The notes under the pieces are model-generated. The model was not told the DNA's origin. It saw only the letters and a program-made list of their open reading frames with translations, and ran no database searches. From Polyangium sp. 6x1 (lineage in GTDB: Bacteria; Myxococcota_A; Polyangia; Polyangiales; Polyangiaceae): 64,000 nt of DNA. The translations under genes and the position numbers were made by a program. Below are positions 1 to 8,760 of the stretch, piece after piece (positions within the stretch are counted from its first letter, which is position 1; every line of letters starts with the position of its first letter). The stretch is from the NCBI RefSeq assembly GCF_029946515.1, contig NZ_JARZHH010000019.1, positions 62,001 through 126,000 of the forward strand, read 5' to 3'.

Positions 1-831
1 CCACGCGCCGCGCTCGCCGCCGCGCTGCGTGCGCGCTCGTCTGCTTCCCCGCGCCTCGTCACGTTGCTCCATCACCTCGCCGCGAGCGAACGAACGGGCA
101 TCTCCGCGAAGCTGCGCCTCGCTCTCGAACGCGGGCTCCTCGCCGCCTCCGATCACGTCGTGGTCACGAGCGAGACCACCGCGCGTGTTGCCATCGCCGC
201 GGGCATCTCGCCGGCTCGCATCACCGTCGTGCCTCCCGGCCGCGATCGACTCGGCGCGCGCGCAGCGCCGCCTTCGCGCGCACGCGGCGCCCCCGTGCGC
301 CTGCTCTTCCTCGGCGCGCTCACGCCACGCAAGGATCCGCTCTGCTTGCTCGAAGCGTTCGCCGCCGTCGCCGCGCGCGCCGTCCTCACGCTCGCAGGAC
401 CTGCCGATCGTGACGCGCTCTACGCCGCGCGCGTGCTCGCCGCGGCATCTCGCTTTGGAAGCCGCGTGCGCGTCACGGGCGCCCTCCCCGACGAAACACT
501 CGCGCGCGAGCTCGGCGCGCACGACGTCCTCGTCCTCCCGAGCCGCTACGAGGGGTACGGCATCGCGCTCGCCGAGGCTGCCTCCCACGGCCTCGCCATC
601 GTGTCATGCCACGCGGGCGCGATCCCCGAGGTCGTCCGTCACGGCGAAGAGGCCCTCCTCGTACCGCCCGGCGATGCTCGGGCCCTCGAAGCCGCGCTCG
701 TCCGCGTCGTGCACGACGAAGAGCGCCTCGACGCCATGCAACATGCCGCCCTGCGACGCGCGGCGACGTTGCCTACGTGGGCCGACACCCAGGATGCCTT
801 CTGCCGTGCGGTATTCCCGGCAGCGCGTTGA
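1..831 (+). CDS. Glycosyltransferase family 4 (GT-B), C-terminal part
   Basis: The gene is cut by the left edge of the window; the frame is open from base 1 and stops at 829-831, leaving 276 residues. It would transfer a sugar from an activated donor to a lipid, glycan or protein acceptor in the cytoplasm. The visible part is the second Rossmann domain of a GT-B enzyme: a strand followed by VVPPGRD, then LLFLGALTPRKD (donor-site Arg-Lys), and near the end the E-x7-E signature inside SRYEGYGIALAEA, followed by GAIPEVV. An internal TTG at 64 could be mistaken for a start, but the family normally continues upstream. The donor and acceptor cannot be told. Confidence 0.88.
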   Translation, partial: PRAALAAALRARSSASPRLVTLLHHLAASERTGISAKLRLALERGLLAASDHVVVTSETTARVAIAAGISPARITVVPPGRDRLGARAAPPSRARGAPVRLLFLGALTPRKDPLCLLEAFAAVAARAVLTLAGPADRDALYAARVLAAASRFGSRVRVTGALPDETLARELGAHDVLVLPSRYEGYGIALAEAASHGLAIVSCHAGAIPEVVRHGEEALLVPPGDARALEAALVRVVHDEERLDAMQHAALRRAATLPTWADTQDAFCRAVFPAAR

Positions 832-923
832 CGCCCCCTCACCTCGCGCCCTCTTTTTGCCGCGTTCACGAATCCCCGAACCACGCCCGCCTTCCGTTCT
901 AGAATGGTTCGGAGCTCGTTCGG

Positions 924-2546
924 ATGGGCCACGCCATGCACGACGATCACGCCGTACAGACCTCCCGCTTCGAGGGCGCCGTGGAGGATGCTCTCGCGGG
1001 GGTCCGGGGCCTCTTCCGCCTCATCGTGGAGAAGACGAGTGAGCTCGTCGTCGTGCACCGCGGCGGCAAGATCCTCTACGCGAACCCCACGCTCATCGCG
1101 TGCCTCGGCTACGAGAACGCCGAGTCGCTCTACGGCCGCCCCCTCGGCGAGATCCTCCACGCCGAGGACGTCACGCGCGAGAACCGCCGCGTGCGCGTCA
1201 TGCTCGCGACGAACGAGGCCGCGCCGCTCTACACCTACCGCCTCGTGCGCCGCGACGGCTGCATCCTCACCGTCGAGGTCGCGTCCGCGCCCGCGCACTT
1301 CGAGGGCGGCACCGCCGTCATCAGCCTCTGCCGCGACATCACCACGCGCATCGAGACCGAGGCGCGCGTCTACCAGGCGAACCTCATGAACTCCATGGGC
1401 ACGCTCGCCGCCGGCGTCGCCCACGAGATCAACAACCCCCTCGCCTACGTCACGCTCAACATCGCGCTCGTCACGAAGAAGCTCGAAGACCTCGCGAGCG
1501 CCTCCGGCGCGCGGGGCGACGTCGAGACGCAGTCGCTCGCGCGCGAGCTGCTCGGCTTCTGCGGCGAGGCCCTCGACGGCACCGAGCGTGTCGCCCAGAT
1601 CGTGCGCGACTTCCGCGTCTTCTCCAGCGCCAACCAGGAAGAGCGCCGCCCCATCGACGTGCGCCGCGTGCTCGACGCCTCCATCAAGGTCGCCGACAAC
1701 GAGATCCGCCACCGCGCCCACCTCGTCCGCAACTACGGCGACGTCCCGCTCGTCCACGCGAACGAGGCCCGCCTCGGGCAGGTCTTCTTGAACCTGCTCG
1801 TCAACGCGCTCCAGGCCCTCCCGCAAGGCTCGGCGCAGACGAACGAGATCCGCGTCGTCACGGCCACGCACAAGGTCTCGGGCAGCGCGCTCATCGAGAT
1901 CCGCGACAACGGTCCCGGCATCCCGCCCGAGATCATGAACCGCGTCTTCGAGCCCTTCTTCACGACCAAGCCCGTCGGCGTCGGCAGCGGCCTCGGCCTC
2001 TCGATCTGCCGCAGCATCGTGAGCGCGCACGGCGGACGCATCGAGATCGAGAGCGAGGTCGGCAAAGGCACGGTCGTCCGCGTCACGCTCCTGCCCGCCG
2101 AAAGCGTCGATCTCGGCGGCGAGCCTCGCTCCGAAATTCCGAAGCTCGCGCCCGTTGTCCCGCGCCTCTCGGTCCTCGTCGTCGACGACGAGCCCGCGCT
2201 CCTCTCGGCCATCGTGCGCCAGCTCGAGCGCAACCACGACGTCGACGGGCGGACGAGCTGGAAGGGCGCGCTCGAAGCGCTCGCGGACAAACGCTACGAC
2301 GCCGTGCTTTGCGACGTGATGATGCCCGGGGTCTCCGGGTTCGACATCCACCGCTCGCTCTGCGAGCGGATGCCCGAGTCGAACGAGCGCATCGTGTACA
2401 TGACGGGCGGCGCCTTCACCCAGGAGGCGCGGAGTTTCCTGGCCCAGGCCCCGAACCGGTGCCTGGAAAAACCCTTCTCGCCCGCCGACCTCGAAGAGAT
2501 CCTCCGCGCGATCGCCCCGCGCGCGCGCGCGTCGTCCTCGGTTTGA
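924..2546 (+). CDS. Hybrid sensor histidine kinase/response regulator with PAS domain
   Basis: A 540-residue cytoplasmic kinase: no membrane segment is visible. Order: a PAS domain (about 30-150), a HisKA domain with H-box GVAHEINNPLAY (phospho-acceptor His about residue 167), an HATPase_c domain with the N box in LNLLVNALQAL, the DNGPGIPPEI box and a GSGLGLSICRSI G2 box, then a C-terminal receiver domain starting at LVVDDEPALL with the phospho-acceptor Asp about residue 464 in CDVMMPG. It would autophosphorylate on sensing a PAS-bound signal and relay the phosphate to its own receiver. No DNA-binding output is attached, so a separate partner is expected. No partner gene adjoins it. Confidence 0.93.
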   Translation: MGHAMHDDHAVQTSRFEGAVEDALAGVRGLFRLIVEKTSELVVVHRGGKILYANPTLIACLGYENAESLYGRPLGEILHAEDVTRENRRVRVMLATNEAAPLYTYRLVRRDGCILTVEVASAPAHFEGGTAVISLCRDITTRIETEARVYQANLMNSMGTLAAGVAHEINNPLAYVTLNIALVTKKLEDLASASGARGDVETQSLARELLGFCGEALDGTERVAQIVRDFRVFSSANQEERRPIDVRRVLDASIKVADNEIRHRAHLVRNYGDVPLVHANEARLGQVFLNLLVNALQALPQGSAQTNEIRVVTATHKVSGSALIEIRDNGPGIPPEIMNRVFEPFFTTKPVGVGSGLGLSICRSIVSAHGGRIEIESEVGKGTVVRVTLLPAESVDLGGEPRSEIPKLAPVVPRLSVLVVDDEPALLSAIVRQLERNHDVDGRTSWKGALEALADKRYDAVLCDVMMPGVSGFDIHRSLCERMPESNERIVYMTGGAFTQEARSFLAQAPNRCLEKPFSPADLEEILRAIAPRARASSSV

Positions 2547-2565
2547 GCTAACCTGCGCGCCTGAA

Positions 2566-3925
<1,360 letters not shown>

Positions 3926-3939
<14 letters not shown>

Positions 3940-5137
3940 TCTCCTCCGCGTGCGCCGCAAAGGCGGCCGCGTCCTTCCTCGTTACCTCCGCGGCGACGAC
4001 GCCGAGCTCGCCAAGACGCTCGCGAAAGACTTCGTCCGCATCCTCGGGAGCTCCGTCGGAAGGAGCCGCGACGAGATCGAGGCCGCGCTCGACGCCGTCC
4101 CCGTCCCCGCCGACGCGCGCCTCGTCGGCGACGGCCTGCGCAAGGTCCTCGACGGCCAGTGCACCTGGACCGTCCCGCCCGGCGTCGATCCCGAAGAGAT
4201 CCGCCGCGAGGTCTTCCTCGCCGCCGCGAAGGCCCACCGCGCGCTCGACGTCCGCAGCGAGTTCGAGCGCGACCGTGTCCTCGCCGAGCTCGCCCCGCGC
4301 CTCGAAAAAACCCCCGCGGAGATCGACGCCGCGCTCTACGCCGATCTGCGCGAAAACGAGCGGCTCGAAGCGTTCCGCCCGATCGGCCCCGAGGCCTTGC
4401 TCGAACGCTACGACCTCGGCCTCGCCCAGGCCGTCCTGCTCAAGGCCACGCGCGTGACGATCCGCGTCACCGGTGAGGGCCCCGATCGTTACCGCAGGCT
4501 CTTCCGCGCCGCGCGCTTCCACGGCCTCCTGCACGTCGTCGAGGGCTCACCCGCGGAGGGCTACACGATCACGCTCGACGGCCCGTGGAGCCTCTTCGAC
4601 GCGGTCCAGAAGTACGGCCTGCGCCTCGCCATGTTCCTCCCGCAGGTGCTTGCGTTCCGCTCCTTTCACGTCCACGCCGAGCTCGCGTGGGGCAAGGCGA
4701 AGACCCGCGCCGTCCTCGAGATCACGCCTGAAGACAGCCTCGTCTCGCACATCGCCGAGGCCCCCTCCACGGGCCCCGATCTCGACGCGTTCAAGCAGGC
4801 CTTCGAGCGCCTCGGCTCCGAGTGGACCGTCGCCGACAACGAGCATGTCTTCGCCCTCCCCGGCGAGATCGCCTGCGTGCCCGACCTCGTCTTCCGCAAC
4901 GAGACGACCGGCGAAGAAGTCTTCCTCGAGGCCTTCGGCTTCTGGAGCCGGCAGGCCGTCTGGCAACGCATCGAGCTCGTCCGCAAGGGTTTTCCCGCGA
5001 GGTTCCTCCTCGCCGTCGGCAAGCAGCTTCGCGTGAGCGAGGAGGTCCTCGGCGAGGACGAGGCCGGCGAGATCTACGTCTACCGCGCCACGATGTCCCC
5101 GCGCGCCTTGCTCGAACGACTCCGTCGAAAGGGCTGA
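3926..5137 (+). CDS. DUF790 family / Bax1-like nuclease, partner of XPB helicase
   Basis: A 403-residue protein starting at TTG 3926, overlapping the helicase stop by 14 bases, so the two are translationally coupled. DUF790 proteins are Bax1, the structure-specific endonuclease that binds XPB in archaea. The C-terminal third shows the PD-(D/E)xK-type nuclease core: ACVPDLVF, then about ten residues on VFLEAFGFWS (the E-x-x-GFW signature of the family), then a Gln/Arg-rich helix and RFLLAVGKQL. The N-terminal part starts LLRVRRKGGRVLPRYL, as usual for the family. It probably nicks or incises DNA opened by the helicase. Gene order helicase then nuclease matches the archaeal pair. Confidence 0.87.
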
Positions 5138-5141
5138 CACG

Positions 5142-6227
5142 TCAATCGCTGGGCAGGGCCGACTCGTTGCCGATGAGCGAACGGGCGATCGGCGGAATCA
5201 CGAACCCCTTCGCCGTGTGAAGCGTCGAGTTCGGGCCTCCGCAGTCGTACATCGGCTGCGCGCTCGCCCACCGCGACGGACATTGTTTGTTCACATAAGA
5301 AGCGACCGAACCGCTCGTATCGCCGTGCCACCGCGTGTGCTCGATGCAGCGCGCGCCCGTCGGCGTCCACTCCGCCTCGAACGCGAAGTCCGTGGTAGCG
5401 GCCTCCTGGATCCCGAACTCGTCCCACACGTCGACCGGCGTCCCGTCCTGCGTGTGCGGCACGCCGTCGCCGCAATAATCGGCGCGCAGCATGCGCGTGC
5501 AGGCCTGGTGCAGGAGCACGCCGGGGATCTCCTTGCACGTGCTCGGCGTCGCGCACTCCTTCACGTTGCTCCACGGCTTGTAGCCGAGCTCCACGCACTT
5601 CGCGATCGCGTACGGCCTGCACGCGAAGGTGAAGCTCGTCTCGGACGGCAGGTGCATGCCGCTCGTCGGCATCTTCTGCGAGTAGTCCCAGACGCCCGCG
5701 AGCGGGATCGCGCGGCGCGGCACGCCGCTCGACGTCTCGCCGCAGAGGCTCTTCCACTGGTTCTGGTTCGTGCTCGATAGATACGAGATCTCGTACAGGA
5801 ACACGTCGGGACGCGTCGTCGGCACGCGATCGTCGATGCGGAGCGTGATCGTCTGCCCGTTGCTCAGCGTGCCCGTGAAGGTCGCGCCGAGGAAGTCCGC
5901 CGGCTTCATCGGCTTGCCCGATGACGTCTTGCCGACGAACGTCGTCCCGTTCAGCGAAACGCCGTTCAGCGCGAGCCCGTTCAGCGCGAGCCCGTTCAGC
6001 GACACACCGTTCAGGGCGAGCCCGTTCAGCGCGAGCCCGTTCAGCGCGAGCCCGTTCGTCGTGCTCAGCGCTTGAACCGACGCGACGACCCCCTCCTCCT
6101 CCATCTCGTCGGGATCTGCGCTCTGCTCGGTGCAAGCAGGGCCGAAGAGCGTCGTCAGGAGGAACAGCGCCCACGTCGCGCCGCGTCTCCATCCATGTTC
6201 GGACGTGCAGGACATCCACGAATGCAT
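5142..6227 (-). CDS. Lipoprotein with NGLAL pentapeptide repeats and an ADYC-type domain
   Basis: A 361-residue exported protein. The N terminus has basic residues, a hydrophobic stretch ALFLLTTLFGP and then AC, a plausible lipobox. Residues about 58-92 are seven units of a five-residue repeat, NGLAL or NGVSL, encoded by a 15-bp tandem repeat. The rest contains several Cys residues and the string RADYCGDG, which I recognise as the signature of the myxobacterial ADYC domain, function unknown. The gene is convergent with the Bax1 gene, with four bases between the stops, and is probably monocistronic. The pentapeptides could form a small beta-solenoid or a flexible stalk; I cannot choose between them. 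Confidence 0.8.
   Translation of the reverse strand: MHSWMSCTSEHGWRRGATWALFLLTTLFGPACTEQSADPDEMEEEGVVASVQALSTTNGLALNGLALNGLALNGVSLNGLALNGLALNGVSLNGTTFVGKTSSGKPMKPADFLGATFTGTLSNGQTITLRIDDRVPTTRPDVFLYEISYLSSTNQNQWKSLCGETSSGVPRRAIPLAGVWDYSQKMPTSGMHLPSETSFTFACRPYAIAKCVELGYKPWSNVKECATPSTCKEIPGVLLHQACTRMLRADYCGDGVPHTQDGTPVDVWDEFGIQEAATTDFAFEAEWTPTGARCIEHTRWHGDTSGSVASYVNKQCPSRWASAQPMYDCGGPNSTLHTAKGFVIPPIARSLIGNESALPSD
5947..6066 (-). repeat. 15-bp tandem repeat coding NGLAL/NGVSL pentapeptides
   Basis: Eight copies of a 15-bp unit beginning CCGTTC on the plus strand, at 5947, 5962, 5977, 5992, 6007, 6022, 6037 and 6052. The unit is in phase with the codons, so copy-number change would add or remove whole pentapeptides without a frameshift. 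Confidence 0.9.
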
Positions 6228-6324
6228 GTTTTCTTTCCTCTCTCGAACCGAGATGCCCAGGCGCGCAGACGCGTTTCGCCGGGGCCGGAGAGGAGCAACA
6301 AACCGTCGCCTTCTGATGCGACGC

Positions 6325-7500
6325 TCACGGATCGCGGCGGCGGTTCCCGATCCAACCTTTTCGCCAGTAGAAGACGAAGAGGCCCGCCACGCTGAGGAGC
6401 ATCAGCCCGATCGAGGCCGGATAGCCGTAGCGCCATTCGAGCTCGGGCATGTTGTACGGCGAGACCTTCGTGTCGAAGTTCATGCCGTACACGCCCGCGA
6501 TGAACGTGAGCGGCAGGAAGATCGTCGAGATGATCGTGAGCACCTTCATGATCTCGTTCATCCGGTTCGACACGCCGGAGAGGTGCAGATCCATGAGGCC
6601 CGAGGCGATCTCGCGGAACGTCTCGACCATATCCATCACCTGCACCGCGTGGTCGTACGTGTCGCGCAGGTAGAGCCGCGTGTGCTCCTGGATGTGCGGC
6701 GATCCGTCCCGGAGCAGCGAGTTCGCGACCTCGCGCTGGGGCCAGATCGTCCGACGCAGCGCGAGCAGATCGCGCTTCACGTCGTGGATCCGATGCGCCG
6801 TTCCGTCCTTGCCGGTGAGCGCGTCGAGCTCGATGTCGTCGAGGGTGTCGCTGAGCTTCTCGAGCACGGGGTAAAACCCGTCGATGATCGCGTCGAAGAG
6901 CGCGTACGCGAGGTAGTCGGCGCCGCCCGTGCGGATGAGCTGCCGTCCTTTGCGGATGCGCTCGCGCACCGGCTCGAGCACGTCCGCGCTCGGCTCCTCT
7001 TGCACCGTCAGCACGAAGCCCTTGCCGAAGACGATCGCGATCTGCTCGGTCACGAGCGCGCCCTTCACGTTGGACTGCGCCATCCGGCAGATGATCACCT
7101 GCTGCCCCGGGTACACGTCGCTCTTCGGCCGCTGCGGCACGTTCACCACGTCCTCCAGCGCGAGCGGGTGGATGCCGAAGATCTCCCCGAGCCGCTCGAA
7201 CGTCGGCTTGTGCCCGATCCCCTGCACGTCGATCCACGTGACGCTCGGGCGGTCGTCGATCAGGTAAGGCACGGCCTCATCGACCGAGTCGATCCACTTC
7301 TCGACGATGTGCTCGAGGCAGTAGTCGATCAGGTACATCTTCGGCTTGTTCGGATCCGCGACGAGGAGCGTGCCGGGCGGCGCGCCGGGCGTGGGCTCGT
7401 TCGACAGGATCAAGCTCGGACGAGGCCGCTTTCGACCCGAGGCCAGGTTCCTCGAGGAAGGCGGCGGCGGGGCTTCGTGGGTGTCCTGCACGGAGGACAT
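6325..7500 (-). CDS. corA: Magnesium/cobalt transporter CorA
   Basis: A 391-residue inner-membrane Mg2+/Co2+ channel of the CorA family. The long acidic and helical N-terminal cytoplasmic part is followed by two C-terminal membrane helices; the first ends in the family signature YGMNF (within FIAGVYGMNFDTKV) and the second is the helix around ASIGLMLLSVAGLFVFYW. The protein forms pentamers in the family. I chose ATG 7500 (MSSVQDTHEAP); the frame is open to an ATG at 7563 that adds 21 very basic residues, and neither start has a clear ribosome site. The gene is divergent from the thioredoxin gene, with about 94 bases between. Confidence 0.93.
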   Translation of the reverse strand: MSSVQDTHEAPPPPSSRNLASGRKRPRPSLILSNEPTPGAPPGTLLVADPNKPKMYLIDYCLEHIVEKWIDSVDEAVPYLIDDRPSVTWIDVQGIGHKPTFERLGEIFGIHPLALEDVVNVPQRPKSDVYPGQQVIICRMAQSNVKGALVTEQIAIVFGKGFVLTVQEEPSADVLEPVRERIRKGRQLIRTGGADYLAYALFDAIIDGFYPVLEKLSDTLDDIELDALTGKDGTAHRIHDVKRDLLALRRTIWPQREVANSLLRDGSPHIQEHTRLYLRDTYDHAVQVMDMVETFREIASGLMDLHLSGVSNRMNEIMKVLTIISTIFLPLTFIAGVYGMNFDTKVSPYNMPELEWRYGYPASIGLMLLSVAGLFVFYWRKGWIGNRRRDP

Positions 7501-7594
7501 CCTACCGAAGGCCCGGCCTCGATTCGCCGCCCGCTTGCGCCGATCGGCGAGACCCCTCGCCATCGGCCGGGACTCTCGCTATGGACTTCCTCCC

Positions 7595-8236
7595 ATGCCG
7601 GTCCCCGTCATCTCCGAGCAAGATTTCGAAAACGAGGTCCTGCGCAGCGAGCTCCCCGTCCTGATCGACTTCTACGCCGACTGGTGCGGCCCCTGCAAAA
7701 CGGTGGCCCCCGAGGTCGAGGCGCTCTCGCGCGAGCTCGAAGGCAAGGCCAAGTTCGTCAAGGTGAACATCGACCAGAGCAAGCGCCTCGCAGCGGCGAT
7801 GCGCGTGCAGGCCGTGCCGACGTTCATGGTCTTCTTCCGCGGCCGCCCCGTCGCGGGAGAGCAAGGCGCCGTGCGCAAGGCGCGCCTGCGCGAGATGCTC
7901 GAACCCTTCCTCCCGCGGGCCGAAGGCGCGATCCGCGCGGTGGAGCTCGCGCAGCTGCTCAAGCAAAACCAGGTCGTCCCCGTCGACACGCGCGACGCCG
8001 CTGTTTACAACCGCGCGCGGATCCCGGGCGCGGTCAACATCCCTCTCGAAGAGGTCGAGACGCGCCTCGCCGAGCTCCACATGCTCCCGGGCGAGCCCGT
8101 CCTCTACGACCGCTCCGGCGACAAGGCGAAGCAGCTCGCCGAGACGCTCGCGTCGAGCGGCGTGCCGATCGCCTTCCTGGAGAATGGCTTCCTCGGCTGG
8201 GAAGCCGAGAGCCTGCCGATCGAACGGCCCGAGTGA
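7595..8236 (+). CDS. Thioredoxin fused to a catalytically dead rhodanese domain
   Basis: A 213-residue cytoplasmic protein. Residues about 5-105 are a thioredoxin fold with the active site DWCGPCKT and the cis-Pro region QAVPTFMVF, so it should reduce or exchange disulfides. Residues about 120-210 are a rhodanese homology domain: VVPVDTRDAAVYNRARIPGA is typical of rhodaneses, but the active-site loop that normally carries Cys reads YDRSGDKA, with Asp at the Cys position. It therefore cannot be a sulfurtransferase and probably binds or senses a partner. The start is ATG 7595; an upstream extension exists but is the shadow of corA and its promoter. Confidence 0.9.
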   Translation: MPVPVISEQDFENEVLRSELPVLIDFYADWCGPCKTVAPEVEALSRELEGKAKFVKVNIDQSKRLAAAMRVQAVPTFMVFFRGRPVAGEQGAVRKARLREMLEPFLPRAEGAIRAVELAQLLKQNQVVPVDTRDAAVYNRARIPGAVNIPLEEVETRLAELHMLPGEPVLYDRSGDKAKQLAETLASSGVPIAFLENGFLGWEAESLPIERPE

Positions 8237-8263
8237 TCAGGCCTCCTCCCGGCTGAGCCGCCG

Positions 8264-8739
8264 CGCCGGGGCGCTGCCCCGGGCCCCGCGGGGGCTGTTC
8301 GCCCCTCGACCCGAACCAGGGCCAGCCCTGGACCTCTGGGCATCGACTGCGCGAAGCGCAGTCGATGCGGGGAAAGATTTTCAAGCTGTTCGCCCCCTCT
8401 TTGCAGGGCCAGCCCTGGACCTCTGGGCATCGACTGCGCTTTGCGCAGTCGATGCGGGGAAAGACTTTCAAGCTGTTCGCCGCCTCTCTGCAGGACCAGC
8501 CCTGGACCCTTTGGAGAAGAACTGCGCATTGCGCAGTTCTTCCCACAGGCCGGTGGTACCGCCCTGCCAACTGAACCAGCCGCGCTGCCGTCTTGCTTGG
8601 CAGGGTCGCTCGTGGTCTTGACCCTGGCCCGTTCGATGAACTGCGCATCGCGCAGTTCATCGACCCCGAGTCCAGCGCTTGCGCTGGTCCGGGTCCAGGG
8701 GCGGACAGCCCCGGTGGGGCCTGGGGCAAAGCCCCAGCG
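8264..8739. repeat. Non-coding palindromic element with 56-bp inverted ends
   Basis: This 476-bp intergenic stretch lies between the convergent ends of the thioredoxin and STAND genes. Its ends, 8264-8319 and 8684-8739, are inverted repeats; by eye about 47 of 56 positions match. Between them are three copies of an 87-bp direct repeat and four strong hairpins. No reading frame in it looks like a protein. It resembles MITE- or REP-like dispersed elements; it could also serve as a two-way terminator for the flanking genes. No transposase is present. Confidence 0.75.
8318..8663. repeat. Array of four hairpins in 87-bp direct repeats
   Basis: Three direct-repeat units start at 8318, 8405 and 8492 (period 87). 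Each ends in a 27-nt perfect hairpin with a 12-bp stem and three-base loop: 8341-8367 (loop GAA), 8428-8454 (loop TTT), 8516-8542 (loop ATT). A fourth hairpin, 8633-8663, has a 14-bp stem and loop ATC. All share the inner arm ACTGCGC/GCGCAGT, but the outer arm differs (CATCG, GAAGA, GATGA) and each change is compensated in the opposite arm. Confidence 0.85.
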
Positions 8740-8760
8740 AAACGCCTTGGTAGAGGCGCC

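Noticed and set aside
639-2351. Long minus-strand frame across the hybrid kinase
   Set aside because: It is an antisense shadow: rich in Asp/Glu/Arg/Val from GC-rich third positions, with no motifs, while the plus strand shows a full kinase.
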